64,000 nucleotides of DNA from assembly GCA_037178625.1 (NCBI GenBank), contig CM074149.1, positions 1,240,001 to 1,304,000 of the forward strand. The letters run 5' to 3'. A program made the position numbers and the translations under genes. The notes under the pieces are model-generated. The model searched no databases and had not been told where the DNA came from. It worked only from the letters and a program-made list of their open reading frames with translations. The stretch comes from Skeletonema tropicum (Eukaryota; Bacillariophyta; Thalassiosirophyceae; Thalassiosirales; Thalassiosiraceae). Position 1 is the stretch's first letter. Each line of letters begins with the position of its first letter. Shown here one piece after another: positions 1 through 10,963 of the stretch.

Positions 1-118
1 AATGACGATCTTCCACCACAAGTTGAGAGAGAGAGACGATCTGTTGGATGTTGGAGTTATTAACAACGCATCTCAAGAGATCGGGCGGCTGCTTTCATAC
101 AACAACAATATTATCGTC

Positions 119-3100
119 ATGAATCAGCCCATCTTATTACTACTCATCATCTGCTCCTCGTTAGCCACCGCCCAAATCTACGAAACATCCAACGATCCCG
201 ACTCACTCTGCATCACCACCACCACCACCACCAATGGCGTCACCACCACCACCGTCAATCTCACCGGCTACAAAGCCAGCAAAGATTGCCGCGGCTACGT
301 CTACTGTCAAAACGGCTATCTCATGGGAGGCGGCGTCATTCCCTGCTCGTACCCCAATCAGATATTCGACGAGACACAAAGTGCCTGCACTTACTGGCAA
401 TCTGTCGACGGGGCATATTTAGCATCGACATGTCCGGAATTCACTGACGAGGAAATGATCCTGCCGAATCAATACGATGAAAATGCCAATAACGAACGAT
501 TCTTTTGCGGACAGTCGTGGAGTCATGCACGGAGTATTTGTGAGCCTTGTGTTGGTGGGAGTCGATTGGAGTGTGCGGATTTGGGGTACAATTGCTTTGC
601 GGGTGTGACTGGTTGTCCATCCACATCTTCTCAGAGTAGTAGTGGTAAGAATGATGATGGATCATTATTGTTGGATAATAGCGTTGATAATAATTATAGC
701 AGTGGCGGCAGCGGCGGTGACGGTAATTTGCAGATAGGATTACAAAATCAGCAGAAACCAGCCATCAATAGCAATAGCAATGAATGCACCAACCATTCCG
801 ACTGTCCAAGTAACCAATACTGCAATCAAGGCTATTGCGGACAATGCTCATCTTCTGGAATTGGATGCACTGTCGATCAAGTTTGTCGTACGGCGAGTTG
901 TCATTTCACACAGACTCGTGGTCCAGGCAAATGTTATGATAAAGTGGAATTGACTAGTTTTTGTAGGGCGTTGATGAAGGATGAGAGTTATACATGTAAT
1001 TTTGATACCATGGTTTGTGAGGAGAGTGTTGGTAGTGTCGACTACTCGAACTCTGTTGGTGTTGGTGGAGTAGTAGAAACAGAACTTGTGCAAGATGAAG
1101 AAAAAGAGCAACAACAAGTTGCTCTTCCAATCCAAGATGAGACAACAACTACCAGCATCGTCACCACCAAACAACCAAATAATAATGATGATGTTGCTGT
1201 TCCAACAACATCATTGTATACCAATCCAAGCGGGAACAATTTCTTTTGTGGATATTCCTTCTCCACTGTAACATCGAAATGTTTGCAATCCAAACCATGT
1301 CCGAATGGATTTGCTTCCAAGTATTGTGAGGCTACGGAGGGGTGCTTTAGAGCTAGTCAGTGTGCAGAGGAGTATGAGGAGGCGCAGGCTGCTGCGCCTA
1401 GTTCTGCTGGTATTTTGATTCAACAGCAACCACCATCTGCAGTTGCTACTACTACTACTACTCAGCAGCAACCCACAAATAATGGCCTATCACTAGAGAC
1501 TTTCACCAACACGCCACCCAGCCCAGCAGTCATTGTAACGAAACCACCCCCGACTAATTATTGGGGCAACTTTAAACAATGTACCTCTCACGACGCCTGC
1601 ACAAAAGATCAATTCTGCAACGAGGGATTTTGTGGACAATGCTCCAGCGAATCTGGCATTGGATGTTCCGTCGATCAAGTTTGTCGTACAGCAAGTTGTC
1701 ATGAGACACAAACTCCTGGGCCAGGCAAATGCTATGATAAGGAGGAAATGCATAGGTTTTGTAGGACAGCGTGGAAGGATGAGAGTTATCAATGCAATTT
1801 TGATTTGATGATTTGTGAGACAACAAAGGTGGCTGCCGTGGAGACATCAACAACAACTCCGATGGATTCAACAACCCCCGGCTCTGTTATTTCTTCACCA
1901 ACGACAACAGCAACATCACCACCATCGTCAAAGCCAACCAAGGCACCGAGTAAGGCACCGAGTAAGGCACCGATTACTCCACCTCCAACCAATGCGAAGA
2001 TCAGGTGTAGCATCTGTGGTCATCTACAAGTGGTTACGGATTCTACCATCTTTTATGACGGTAAAGAGATATCCTGCACTGAGTTAGTAGATGAAGTCTT
2101 CATTAAGGACGGTATTACTATGGGATCCGACAAATGCACTTCAAGTCAATACCAATACTCAGCTGCATGCTGCATTGATCCTCCACAAAATCCATGCAAT
2201 CTGTGTCGGTCAGGTGATACTGACTTGCCTTTGAAGGGTGATGTCATGGTAGTATCAATGAATGGTGGAACTGAATCTTGCTTTGAAGTATTTCAGTCGT
2301 TGTTGTCTTTGAGAGAGGAATCGAGTTGGCAGTGCATTGGTTCCCAGAGAGAATTGCAGGCCAAGTGTTGCGACAGCTCGGCAATATCAACACCTGCGAC
2401 AACATTGACAAAATTTCCTCCATCGTCAAAGCCAACCACTTCACGTCCAGCCAATACGTCAATATCTACATCCACGATAGTAACATCTCCACCATCATCG
2501 TCAAAGTCAACTGAGGCCGAGGCGCAGAGCAAGACACCACTTACTCCCCTTCCGTGTAGCATCTGCAGTCATCCGCAAGTAGTTACGGATTCTACCATCT
2601 TTTATGATGGTACGGAGCTATCCTGCTCCGAGTTAGTAGACGAAGTCTTTATTAAGGACGGCATTACCATGGGATCCGACAAATGTCTTACAAGTCAAGA
2701 ATTATACTCAGCTGCATGCTGTATTGATCCTCCACAAAATCCATGCAATCTGTGTCGGTCGGGCGATAATGACTTGCCTTTGAAGGGTGAGGTCATGGTT
2801 GTATCCATGGTTGGTGATTCTGAATCTTGCTTGGAAGTATTTCAGTCACTGCAATCGCTAAGAGAGGAATCGAGTTGGCAGTGCATTGGTTCCCAGAGAG
2901 AATTGCAAGCCAAGTGTTGCGACGGTGGATCGTCCAACAACAATAATGTGCCAGTTCCTACTCCGGGAGTGGATTGGTCGCCTTATTCAGGTGGTAGTAA
3001 TGGTGACGATCCGTACGATTACAATAATGTTCCAATTCCTTCACCGGGTGTGGATTGGTCACCTATGGGTGGTGATGAACCGCACGCTGGTACCCCGACT

Positions 3101-3247
3101 GACGGATATTACTATAAACAACCAGATTGGAATTGGAACAATCGATTTCGGAATGGTTCTAACCGAATTACTGGCACAACAACATCTGCATCCGCCCTCG
3201 CTATGTTTAATATCATGGCATGTATGGCCCTTGCGGTAGTAATCTAA
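119..3247 (+). CDS. GPI-anchored, Cys-rich surface protein with chitin-binding type 2-like domain
   Basis: The frame is open from base 2, but the ATG at 119 begins an ideal signal peptide (hydrophobic LLLLIICSSLATAQ), so I start there; numbering below counts from base 2. Residues about 69-145 match the spacing of a chitin-binding type 2 (CBM14) domain (DCRGYVYCQNG, then PCSYPNQIF). Residues 167-205 hold an FFCGxSWxxA..C..PC module, with a second copy later (NFFCGYSF). A CTNHSDCPSNQYCNQGYCGQC module occurs twice, and a CSIC..VVTDSTIFYDG..CNLCRSGD..CC module occurs twice, nearly identical. Thr/Pro-rich linkers separate the modules. The C-terminus (NGSNRITGTTTSAS plus a hydrophobic tail) looks like a GPI-anchor signal. 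I infer a secreted, membrane-anchored wall or frustule-chitin protein; the ligand is not proven. It faces the convergent SUMT gene. Confidence 0.82.
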   Translation: MNQPILLLLIICSSLATAQIYETSNDPDSLCITTTTTTNGVTTTTVNLTGYKASKDCRGYVYCQNGYLMGGGVIPCSYPNQIFDETQSACTYWQSVDGAYLASTCPEFTDEEMILPNQYDENANNERFFCGQSWSHARSICEPCVGGSRLECADLGYNCFAGVTGCPSTSSQSSSGKNDDGSLLLDNSVDNNYSSGGSGGDGNLQIGLQNQQKPAINSNSNECTNHSDCPSNQYCNQGYCGQCSSSGIGCTVDQVCRTASCHFTQTRGPGKCYDKVELTSFCRALMKDESYTCNFDTMVCEESVGSVDYSNSVGVGGVVETELVQDEEKEQQQVALPIQDETTTTSIVTTKQPNNNDDVAVPTTSLYTNPSGNNFFCGYSFSTVTSKCLQSKPCPNGFASKYCEATEGCFRASQCAEEYEEAQAAAPSSAGILIQQQPPSAVATTTTTQQQPTNNGLSLETFTNTPPSPAVIVTKPPPTNYWGNFKQCTSHDACTKDQFCNEGFCGQCSSESGIGCSVDQVCRTASCHETQTPGPGKCYDKEEMHRFCRTAWKDESYQCNFDLMICETTKVAAVETSTTTPMDSTTPGSVISSPTTTATSPPSSKPTKAPSKAPSKAPITPPPTNAKIRCSICGHLQVVTDSTIFYDGKEISCTELVDEVFIKDGITMGSDKCTSSQYQYSAACCIDPPQNPCNLCRSGDTDLPLKGDVMVVSMNGGTESCFEVFQSLLSLREESSWQCIGSQRELQAKCCDSSAISTPATTLTKFPPSSKPTTSRPANTSISTSTIVTSPPSSSKSTEAEAQSKTPLTPLPCSICSHPQVVTDSTIFYDGTELSCSELVDEVFIKDGITMGSDKCLTSQELYSAACCIDPPQNPCNLCRSGDNDLPLKGEVMVVSMVGDSESCLEVFQSLQSLREESSWQCIGSQRELQAKCCDGGSSNNNNVPVPTPGVDWSPYSGGSNGDDPYDYNNVPIPSPGVDWSPMGGDEPHAGTPTDGYYYKQPDWNWNNRFRNGSNRITGTTTSASALAMFNIMACMALAVVI

Positions 3248-3522
3248 ATCATCTTCAATCATATGGCTACTTAAATACTCTCTCTGGCATTCATTCATTG
3301 AATCAACGCACACCAAATGTAATCGACCTGCCAACTTTGGCGTCGGGAACAACTTGGATTGTTTGTACATGGTTCATTAATTGTTATTTACTCTCTCTAT
3401 GACTTGCCTAAATCTCTCCGAAATGATCAACCGTAATATATTCTTTTGAAAAATACCTATGTAATGATCACAATCACGTCACATCACAACAACCCTCATC
3501 TCCAGCTTCTTCAATTTGTAAC

Positions 3523-4750
3523 TCATTCATTGGATTGTTGTTGTTGCACCAAACCATGATACCCACTCCTCCAAATCCTCCCCCTCTCCTCCTCCCCCAC
3601 ACTCTCCAACCCTTCCTCCACAACCTCCACAAAATCCTCCTCCGTCAACAACACATTCACAACCTCACCGACCACAATCGTACTTGGTGGTTTCACCTCA
3701 AACCTCTCTGCCAAATCCGCAATACTTTCCATAGTCCCCACCACAGTTCGTTGCTCCGGACATCCGGCACGTTCCACAATCCCCACGGGTGTTTGTGGTG
3801 GATATCCCGCCTTGTGGATTAAACTATCACTCAATTGCCTCAATCGTCCCACTGCCATTAAAAACACCACCGTCTGCTCTGGATGATATTGAATCAAATC
3901 AGGCGAGGTATTATTCTTTCCATACCCAGTACACATGACCACCTGATTGGATATACCCCGATGAGTCACTGGAATCGATGCTAAGAGAGGCGCCGAAAAC
4001 GCAGCAGATACTCCGGGAATAACGGTGGGTTCGACACCATATTGACGGAATTGGAGGACTTCTTCTCCACCGCGACCGAAGACGAATGGATCTCCAATTT
4101 TGAGGCGTACCACGTGCTTCCCTTGACGTAACCCATCGAGGCACCACTCGAATATTTCATCTTGAGCGGCCATTTGACATCCCGGTGTCTTGTTGGCAAT
4201 TTTGTAATTCACTCCCGCCTCGTCCATTACGGCTCGAATTTCAGCCGAGACCAATCGATCGACGATGAGTAGATTGGACGGATCTGTGATGAGAGAGTGA
4301 GCGGCGAGGGTGAGTAGCGATGGTGAGCCTGGGCCGGAGCCCACGAGGGTGATGCGTCCGCCTGATTCAGGGGTGGATTTTGGGCGGGCGTGATTTGGCT
4401 ATGGATGCTGCTTGAGGAATGTGCTGTGGAGATGTTGATGGTGTTTTTGTTTGCTGTTTAATATTGTTATTGTTGTGTGGAAAAGATGATTCGTCGACGT
4501 AGGCATTTTGCAGGCGTGACGACGAGGAGGAAGAGTGAGCCACCGCTGATTGGCTGCCGGCAGATGATGGGAGGAATGCAATTGTAGACGAAGGAAGCTG
4601 TAACATCATCGTGAGCAGCAGCGGAACTACATATTGAGCAGCACGGCGATGACGTCTCGTTGGACACATCATTGCTGTAGAGGCCGCTTGGCGAGGATTT
4701 GAAGAGCTCATGAGTTGTGCTTTGATAGTCAAGCTGATCTGATGTATCAA
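3523..4750 (-). CDS. SUMT: Uroporphyrinogen-III C-methyltransferase, plastid-targeted (one frame break)
   Basis: The catalytic part (4400-3523) has the SAM-dependent tetrapyrrole methylase hallmarks: GRITLVGSGPGSP at the start, VRLKIGDPFVFGRGGEE, VIPGVSAAFSAPLLASIPVTHRG, VVFLMAVGRL and STIVVGEVV. This enzyme methylates uroporphyrinogen III to precorrin-2, the first step to siroheme. About 125 codons upstream (4750-4367) lie in another frame. They encode a basic start, a hydrophobic stretch (VVPLLLTMMLQL) and SSTIAFLPSS, a signal peptide with a diatom-type A-F plastid motif, then a Ser-rich linker. The ATGs at 4750, 4711 or 4672 could start it. The targeting frame ends at TGA 4367-4369; a +1 step anywhere between the in-frame TAG near 4401 of the second frame and that stop joins it to PESGGRITLVGSGPG. 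The break is an indel, an unrecognised intron or recoding. The catalytic call is firm; the start and the join are not. Confidence 0.85.
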
Positions 4751-5518
4751 TCGCTTCGATTGGATATGGAATAGATACTTATGAATCCAATGCAGAGAAT
4801 GGAACTAACACAAAGATCTCGAATTGTTCCGTGGCAGCGGCAGCTTCGGGAAGAAGATGTGTGGTGCTGAAGAGGTTCCGCCGGAAGAAAAGCTCACCTG
4901 ACACATGACGCGCAAAAAATTAGATAGTAGGAGTAATTTCTTTAGAGAAGGGAAAGTAGATATCCAGTATTGGGTATTTAATACTTCTATTCAGATATTT
5001 ATGAGCGAAAATGGGAACATAATTTGCGTAGAAATTCATGGGCCGTGGGCTTCTTTCTGAAGCTTTACAAAGCGGCACCACTAGCACATTTTGAACCACG
5101 ACCACAAGCCATGAAGCACCGCCCGCACGGCCGGCCGGATGGACGAGAATTTACACATCTCACTGCTCAACATGACATCGACAGAAACTTCCGTTCGTTC
5201 TTGTAGTCCAATCAAGGCGATGAGTGTCGTTTTGGAAAGCTCTCATTGCGCTCTATCGAATGAGCATATATTCAGCTTGAATAGACGACTCTTTACAAAA
5301 TGATCAGGCTAAAACAGTCTGCATCCGCACAGCTGACAGCTAGTAGGCCAGATCCTGCTCAGCCGGAATTTCACCAATAGACTCAAATATTCATCAAATT
5401 CGACAATCGCAACCATTTCAATCAATCCAAACAATAAGCGCAAGTGAGATCCAATAGCTGCAATGCTGTAGATCCCATGCCGGGGCATCAACATCAGTCA
5501 TGAAGTCTCACGCACCTT
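4751..5518. other. Intergenic, with one dispersed repeat copy
   Basis: I see no coding signal here beyond short chance frames. Bases 5214-5315 are a diverged copy of a dispersed repeat whose other copies lie at 43812-43915 and 48613-48700 (shared core GTTTTGGAAAGCTCTC and CTATCGA). Confidence 0.5.
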
Positions 5519-5626
5519 AAGATCAATTCTGCAACGAGGGATTTTGTGGACAATGCTCCAGCGAATCTGGCATTGGATGTTCCGTCGATCAAGTTTGTCG
5601 TACAGCAAGTTGTCATGAGACACAAA
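5519..5626 (+). repeat. 108-bp exon shard of the surface-protein gene
   Basis: These 108 bases are identical, base for base by eye, to 1605-1712 inside the second Cys-rich module of the surface-protein gene about 3.9 kb upstream, in the same orientation. Sequence on either side does not match. The piece still reads without stops but has no start or gene context. Confidence 0.93.
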
Positions 5627-5659
5627 TGGCTGCCTCATTCTGTTGTGCAGCGAATAAAC

Positions 5660-7745
5660 TTGAATTTCCATGGCTTGATTGATATAGTATCGAATATCGA
5701 CGACAGAGTACTTCTCGCACACTTGACGTTATTAGACGAATGTGATAAATGCCCTATTCGACTTTTTTGTCCTCTCCTTTCCAAGCAACCTAATCTACTA
5801 TGGGCTCTTCAACAAACTTTTTCAAGACTTTGCCTTCGATTGTGGTAAGAACCTCCAAGCAACTTTTACAAGAATGATAGGCGAAATGTTATATATAACA
5901 GAAATTTTAAAGTACGTCTGGTGGGCCCTCAAGAGGCGACATTATCTACGCTAAGTGATAACGAACATGTGATAGGCGAAATGTTACCATGTCTTGAGAG
6001 AATCAAATATCAACAATAATATATAATTCTCGCAACTACATAGTTTCGAATATCGATACAGAGCATTTCTCGCCGGCTTACATTACTACACGAATGTTAT
6101 ATGCCCTTTTTCAACCCACTTGCCCTCTCCATTCTCAGCAACTCGATCTATCCTCTACTTTCTCAGCAACTCGACCTATTATGGGCTCTTCGACAAACTT
6201 ATAAAGAATTTGCCCTCGATTGTGGTAAACTCAAAGCAACTTTTACACGAATGAAAGGTGAAAAAACACACTGCAACTGAACTTTTTTGCATGTCTTGAT
6301 ATAAGAATAAAACATCGGAGACAGAGTACTTCTCGCACACTTGGCGTTACAAGACGAATGTGGAAAATGCCCTATTAAACTTTTTGTCCTCTCCTTTCTA
6401 AGCAACCTAATCCACTACATATGGGCTCTTCAACAAACTATTGTGGTATGAACCTCCAAGCAACTATTATAAGTGGAAATGTAAAAAGTTACACGAATAT
6501 TATATAGCCCACAGAGCACTTCTCACACGCTTGGCGTAACTAGACCAATATGATAAATGCCCTACTCGACCCTTTTGTCCACTCTTTTCTCAGCATCTCA
6601 AATCACTATGGGCTATTCAGTAAATGCCCTCCTCGACCATTTTAACCTCTCCTTTCTCAGCAAATCAATCTACTTCACTCTTGAGTAAACGTTTGAAGAT
6701 TTTGCCTTCGATCGTCACGAAAAACTCAAAGCAAATATTAACGGCTAAAAAGGTGAAAAGGTCAACTGCAAATAGACCTGATTTTCCAAGGCTTGATATA
6801 GTAAAGACTAAGGCGGGCGAGATATAGTATCAAATTCAGAATCTCGCCCGCTTGGCAGTTGCGGCGCGAGTATAAAAAGGACCATTTCTCAGCAACCATA
6901 GACCTCAAAGCAGCTTTTACCAGGAGAATAGGTGAAAGAAAAACTCGATGTTCAACTATTGACTACAGAAAACTTCTCGCCCGCATCAAGTTACGAGACA
7001 ACCCTCTTCATCCATTTTTTCTTCTCCTTTCGCACTTCAACCGTCTGGAAAGGAAATGAACCAATCCCTTGTTTTTCCTAGGCTTAATATAGTATCGAAA
7101 CGCGACTGATGATAGTACTTCTAGCCCACTTGTGATTGCTATACAAACAGTCTTCGACTCTTTTGTCGTTTTCGATCTTCGATCTCAGTTTTTGCCTTTC
7201 ACTAAATTTTTGAAGACCTTGCATTAGAAGAACATGTATATTATTGTTTCGTATACAGAGTCAGCAAAGTTACAAGTGACCCCTTCGGTCCTTTACTTTT
7301 GCAAGCTGAAAAGGTCAATGGATTTACTGCAAAAAAACATGATATGGCATGGCTTGATATAATGTCGACTGCCAAGTATTTCTCGCGTACTTGACGTTAC
7401 TTCGACCCATTGGTCCAGATATTCGCGCACCTAGCTTTGCTCGCTCGCTTGGCGGTACCTCACGAATATGTTCAATTTCCTTTTTGACCTTTTTGTCTCT
7501 ACTATCGGCTTTTCGCCTAACTTTTGAAGGCCTGGCGTGCGATCTCAACACATTTTTTTGCTGATGAAAAGGTCTGCTGTAAAAAAACTTTATCTTCATT
7601 GGCTTAATTTATATGCCGCTTGGCGCTGCTAGATAAAAAAGATGAATGACCTCACCTTCACCTTTGCTTCAACTCGGTTTACTATGGGATATATCTACTA
7701 CAGAGTACTTCTTGCGCGTTTTGTGAGTTAGGATTTCGAACGGTT
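5660..7745. repeat. Decayed tandem array of about 250-bp units
   Basis: A block recurs about eight times with heavy divergence. In order it holds GCTTGATATAGTATCGA, then ACAGAGTACTTCTCGC with CACTTGGCGTTA, then AAATGCCCTATTCGAC, TTGTCCTCTCCTTTC, TATGGGCTCTTCAACAAAC, TTGCCTTCGATTGTGG and CAAAGCAACTTTTAC. The clearest units are 5661-5890, 6041-6262, 6263-6482, 6490-6620, 6620-6800 and 6860-7090, with fainter ones near 7081-7320, 7320-7600 and 7600-7745. Similarity falls off toward the right. No unit keeps an open frame, so I read it as an old satellite-like or element-derived array rather than a gene. A phrase from it (AACAGAAATTTTAAAGTACG, 5900-5919) recurs inverted near 54870. Confidence 0.8.
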
Positions 7746-9961
7746 CTCAGCACCTGGGCAATGAGGTTGAGGCTGTGATAATCAGATATTACTAGCTTGG
7801 ACGGTGTTACTAATTTTTGATATCCCTTATAAATTCACCGATTTTCATTCTTTTGCGCATGAGGATGCGCTTCATTCACGCAGTAAAAAGTGACCCCAAA
7901 TAGAGAGACAAGAAAGCAACCAACTTTGCAGCCCAATTACACCGGTATGATTGATACCAACGTCCTGGTCTCCCATAAAGAGATCCCTGCACCAATCCAT
8001 CAAGCTTCACCTCGCAAGCCCTTGAGTCTGAAAACTGGGATAGTGGATATTTTATTTCGCGGAGATTAGACTTGACGTGAGTAACTTTCCTTTGGAAGGA
8101 CCAGGGTACGCCCCGTTTTTTAGCACAGCCTTCTCGCTCCGCTGTGCTGAAAAATCTCGGCGGGAAGTTAGGGAAGTTAGGGAAGTTTCACTCCGCACAT
8201 CATTTCGGCGATTTAAAATAGATCATGTAAATTGAAGGCAGGTTCAAGACCTCACGAACTCCGCTTTGCCCCCTTAAGAGCACTATTGTGCAATGAATAT
8301 CTATTGATAAAATGAGTTGACTTCAAAATTGCTTTACCCAACTTTCCAAATTGCGTTAAGTCATTGTACCTGAAAAGGAAAAGAATATTATGGCGAGATT
8401 TTTCCTGCTGCATGTTTTCCGTTTGCTTAATCCAACGTGCCAGATGTTTTCCGTTTACTTAATCCAACGCTCCGAAATTGCAATCATTTACCGCAAAAGA
8501 AAAGACATTGTCATATTCGTTCTGTTGCCAGCGCTATATTGTTGGTAAGAGGATTGAGGCGGATCAAAGCCAAATTATTTAATGAATAGGTATTCATTGT
8601 CTAATTACTTTGAGAAGTTTGATTCGTTCCCTTCTAAGGCGAGATGTAAACCAGCCCCCTCGAACTCGATGTCTTTCTTCGTGACAGAAAGGATATCTTT
8701 GATTTGCTCAGACATGAAGCTGAGAGAGACAGTATTAAAGCACATTTTTAGGATGGGATGGATTACATCTCCCATCCATCATCTCCCATCCATCTCACTT
8801 TCGATAGGAATGCTGAAAATGCTGTGAATAGAGAACAATGGGCGCCTGTTGTGAATAGTGAGAGGCCCTTTGCGAGCCACACCAACAAAGCGTAATCTCT
8901 ATGCCCGTGTTGAGCTGTTGAAAGCGGTGAACCGGCAATATAAATCTCACCCGCCACCCTCAAATCCCAAGAACGCCCGCCCGCACTAACCCTCGAGCGC
9001 CACTATTCACAAAAACGACAATTTGTCTCGTGTCTTGGCTGCAACGTGTGACCTATACCTGCTCTCAGCGTGTTGGGAAGATTATTGATGTGCCAAATAA
9101 TAAATAATATAATGTTGCGGAAACTAAGGTCCTTCCTTTTGACTCTCTGCACTGGCGGCTCATTTGAATGATGAATTCTTCTTCCATGCGGCTGAGGCAG
9201 TGCTATTGGCGGTGCTGGTGGCAAGGCTTAAGAAAGGACGGTCTACATCGTAATAAGTATTGGGCGGTGGCTGGCTAGCTATGTACTGGCGGGAACTACT
9301 TAAATCGTACCGGAATAAATCGTACCACGGAGAAATCTCCACACAAATCACTAACAAAACACAAAAAAAAACGCATTCTACACCCTAATATCATGGTTCT
9401 GAGCCTCCATGTCAACGCCTATCCCAAATTATCGACCATAATATGATAGTATAGACAAGTAGCTTTCGATAGAACCACTGGTCAACGTTGTATGTAGTAC
9501 ATACTCGCATAGCTAGCAGCAGCAGCACAGGCATGCAGATCTGCCGTAGACATGCGTCATTCTAGATCGAAATAGCAGTTATTGGTCCCAAATTTGACGA
9601 TAGGTGCTCCATCTCGACGAACTATAGTCTCTTCTGCATCACATAATGTATACATACTGTTTGCGATTCTATGTTTAGGCTGCTATATGTATTTTCGTCG
9701 ATTATCATGGCCAAATATATGACTCTTTTCATGTTGTTAGTGTTTTGTGCGTAAAATTTGATTAAATCGTACCGCGGCGAGGTATCTACGATTTAGTTCC
9801 CGCAGAGCTAGCGCGCTTTGAAGAAAAAAAAAGAGGAAGGTAAAATTTTACAAAAAATCAGCGTAGGAATTAGTACCAAATCTTCCCCCAACATCAAAAT
9901 CGAAACGAACGAAGATGCTGAATGAATTCAGATAGATTCTGACGAAGCATTATATACTAGC
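7746..9961. other. Gene-free stretch
   Basis: No supported gene. A short tandem run of GGGAAGTTA lies at 8162-8187, and CATCTCCCATCC is repeated near 8766-8795. The rest looks like unique, AT-leaning intergenic DNA. Confidence 0.45.
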
Positions 9962-10392
9962 AGCTCATTGATGTGAGTGTCGGTGTCGACAAGCAAGTAA
10001 TGATGGTGTCAATAAATTTACATTATACGATAATGTTAGAAGAAACGAACCGCTGAGAAATTATTATTGGAGCCCGCGAAAAACAACTATTTGGAACACC
10101 GAGTGGGTTCGGATGATGTTGTTGCGACGCGTTATGTGTTTGATAAGGTCGACGTCTACAGATACTTATCATGAGTGAAAAACGAGAGGCTCTGGACAAG
10201 AGAGATGATCGTTGAATTTCAAAATGTCGTTGCGCGATCTTGTCGTTTCTTATCGTGATCACACTTATTGCTTCACCCTAGCTTTGGTTTCTCCTCATGC
10301 CATTGACGACCGCAGCGTTCCACCCAAAGAGTCTCCTGCTGCTATATGCTGCTCCCGAAAGACTCTGACTTGACGATTTCTCTTAGCTTCGA
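9962..10392. repeat. Two dispersed repeat modules
   Basis: Bases 9962-10007 (GATGTGAGTGTCGGTGTCGA) recur at 34747-34790. Bases 10171-10392 are a copy of a module seen again at 38095-38325 and 40209-40470; it starts at AACGAGAGGCTCTGGACAAG, contains TTTCTCCTCATGCCATTGAC and ends near GACTTGACGATTTCTC. The other copies lie next to LRR_5 genes. Confidence 0.8.
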
Positions 10393-10963
10393 GCCAGGCT
10401 TCAGCTTCAGCTTCAAGGCCTGGACAAGTTGTTGTGAGCTTTCAAGAATAGGACCATCGTCCCCATCCCCCAATCCCACATCGAAAATATTACAGTAGCA
10501 GAGCCTGCGGATATACTAGAAAGTGAGGAGCTGGTGGTTTCAGCAGGTCCAAGGTTGATGACTTCCTGGAACGGCATTGTAGCAAGGAGAAGGATCGTTT
10601 GCTCTTCCAGGACGACCATCATAAGCAGAAGGCTGTCTCGATTAGAAGGCTATTCCAAGTTCCACAATCAGGGATATAAAGAATTGTTTTAGAAGTTGAT
10701 GATGGACCTGCAAAGGCGATGGAAGTGTTGAATGTCATGTAATGCTCAATAACACGACTATTTCCTACGGACTACAGGTTGGCATGGAGATGGTGGTTAA
10801 ATTACCATTGTTACAGCGAAATTGATGCTTACACAGATGAGCTCGTAGAAGCTTAGGATGACGAAGAGCTGCATTCAATTTTTGTCTGCACTATGGTACT
10901 GCTAAAAAATCCATCTATTCTCTTATCATACTTCACCCCACTTCTTCTTCTTTCCATCTTGAC
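10393..10963. other. Intergenic
   Basis: Nothing supported beyond short chance frames. Confidence 0.4.
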
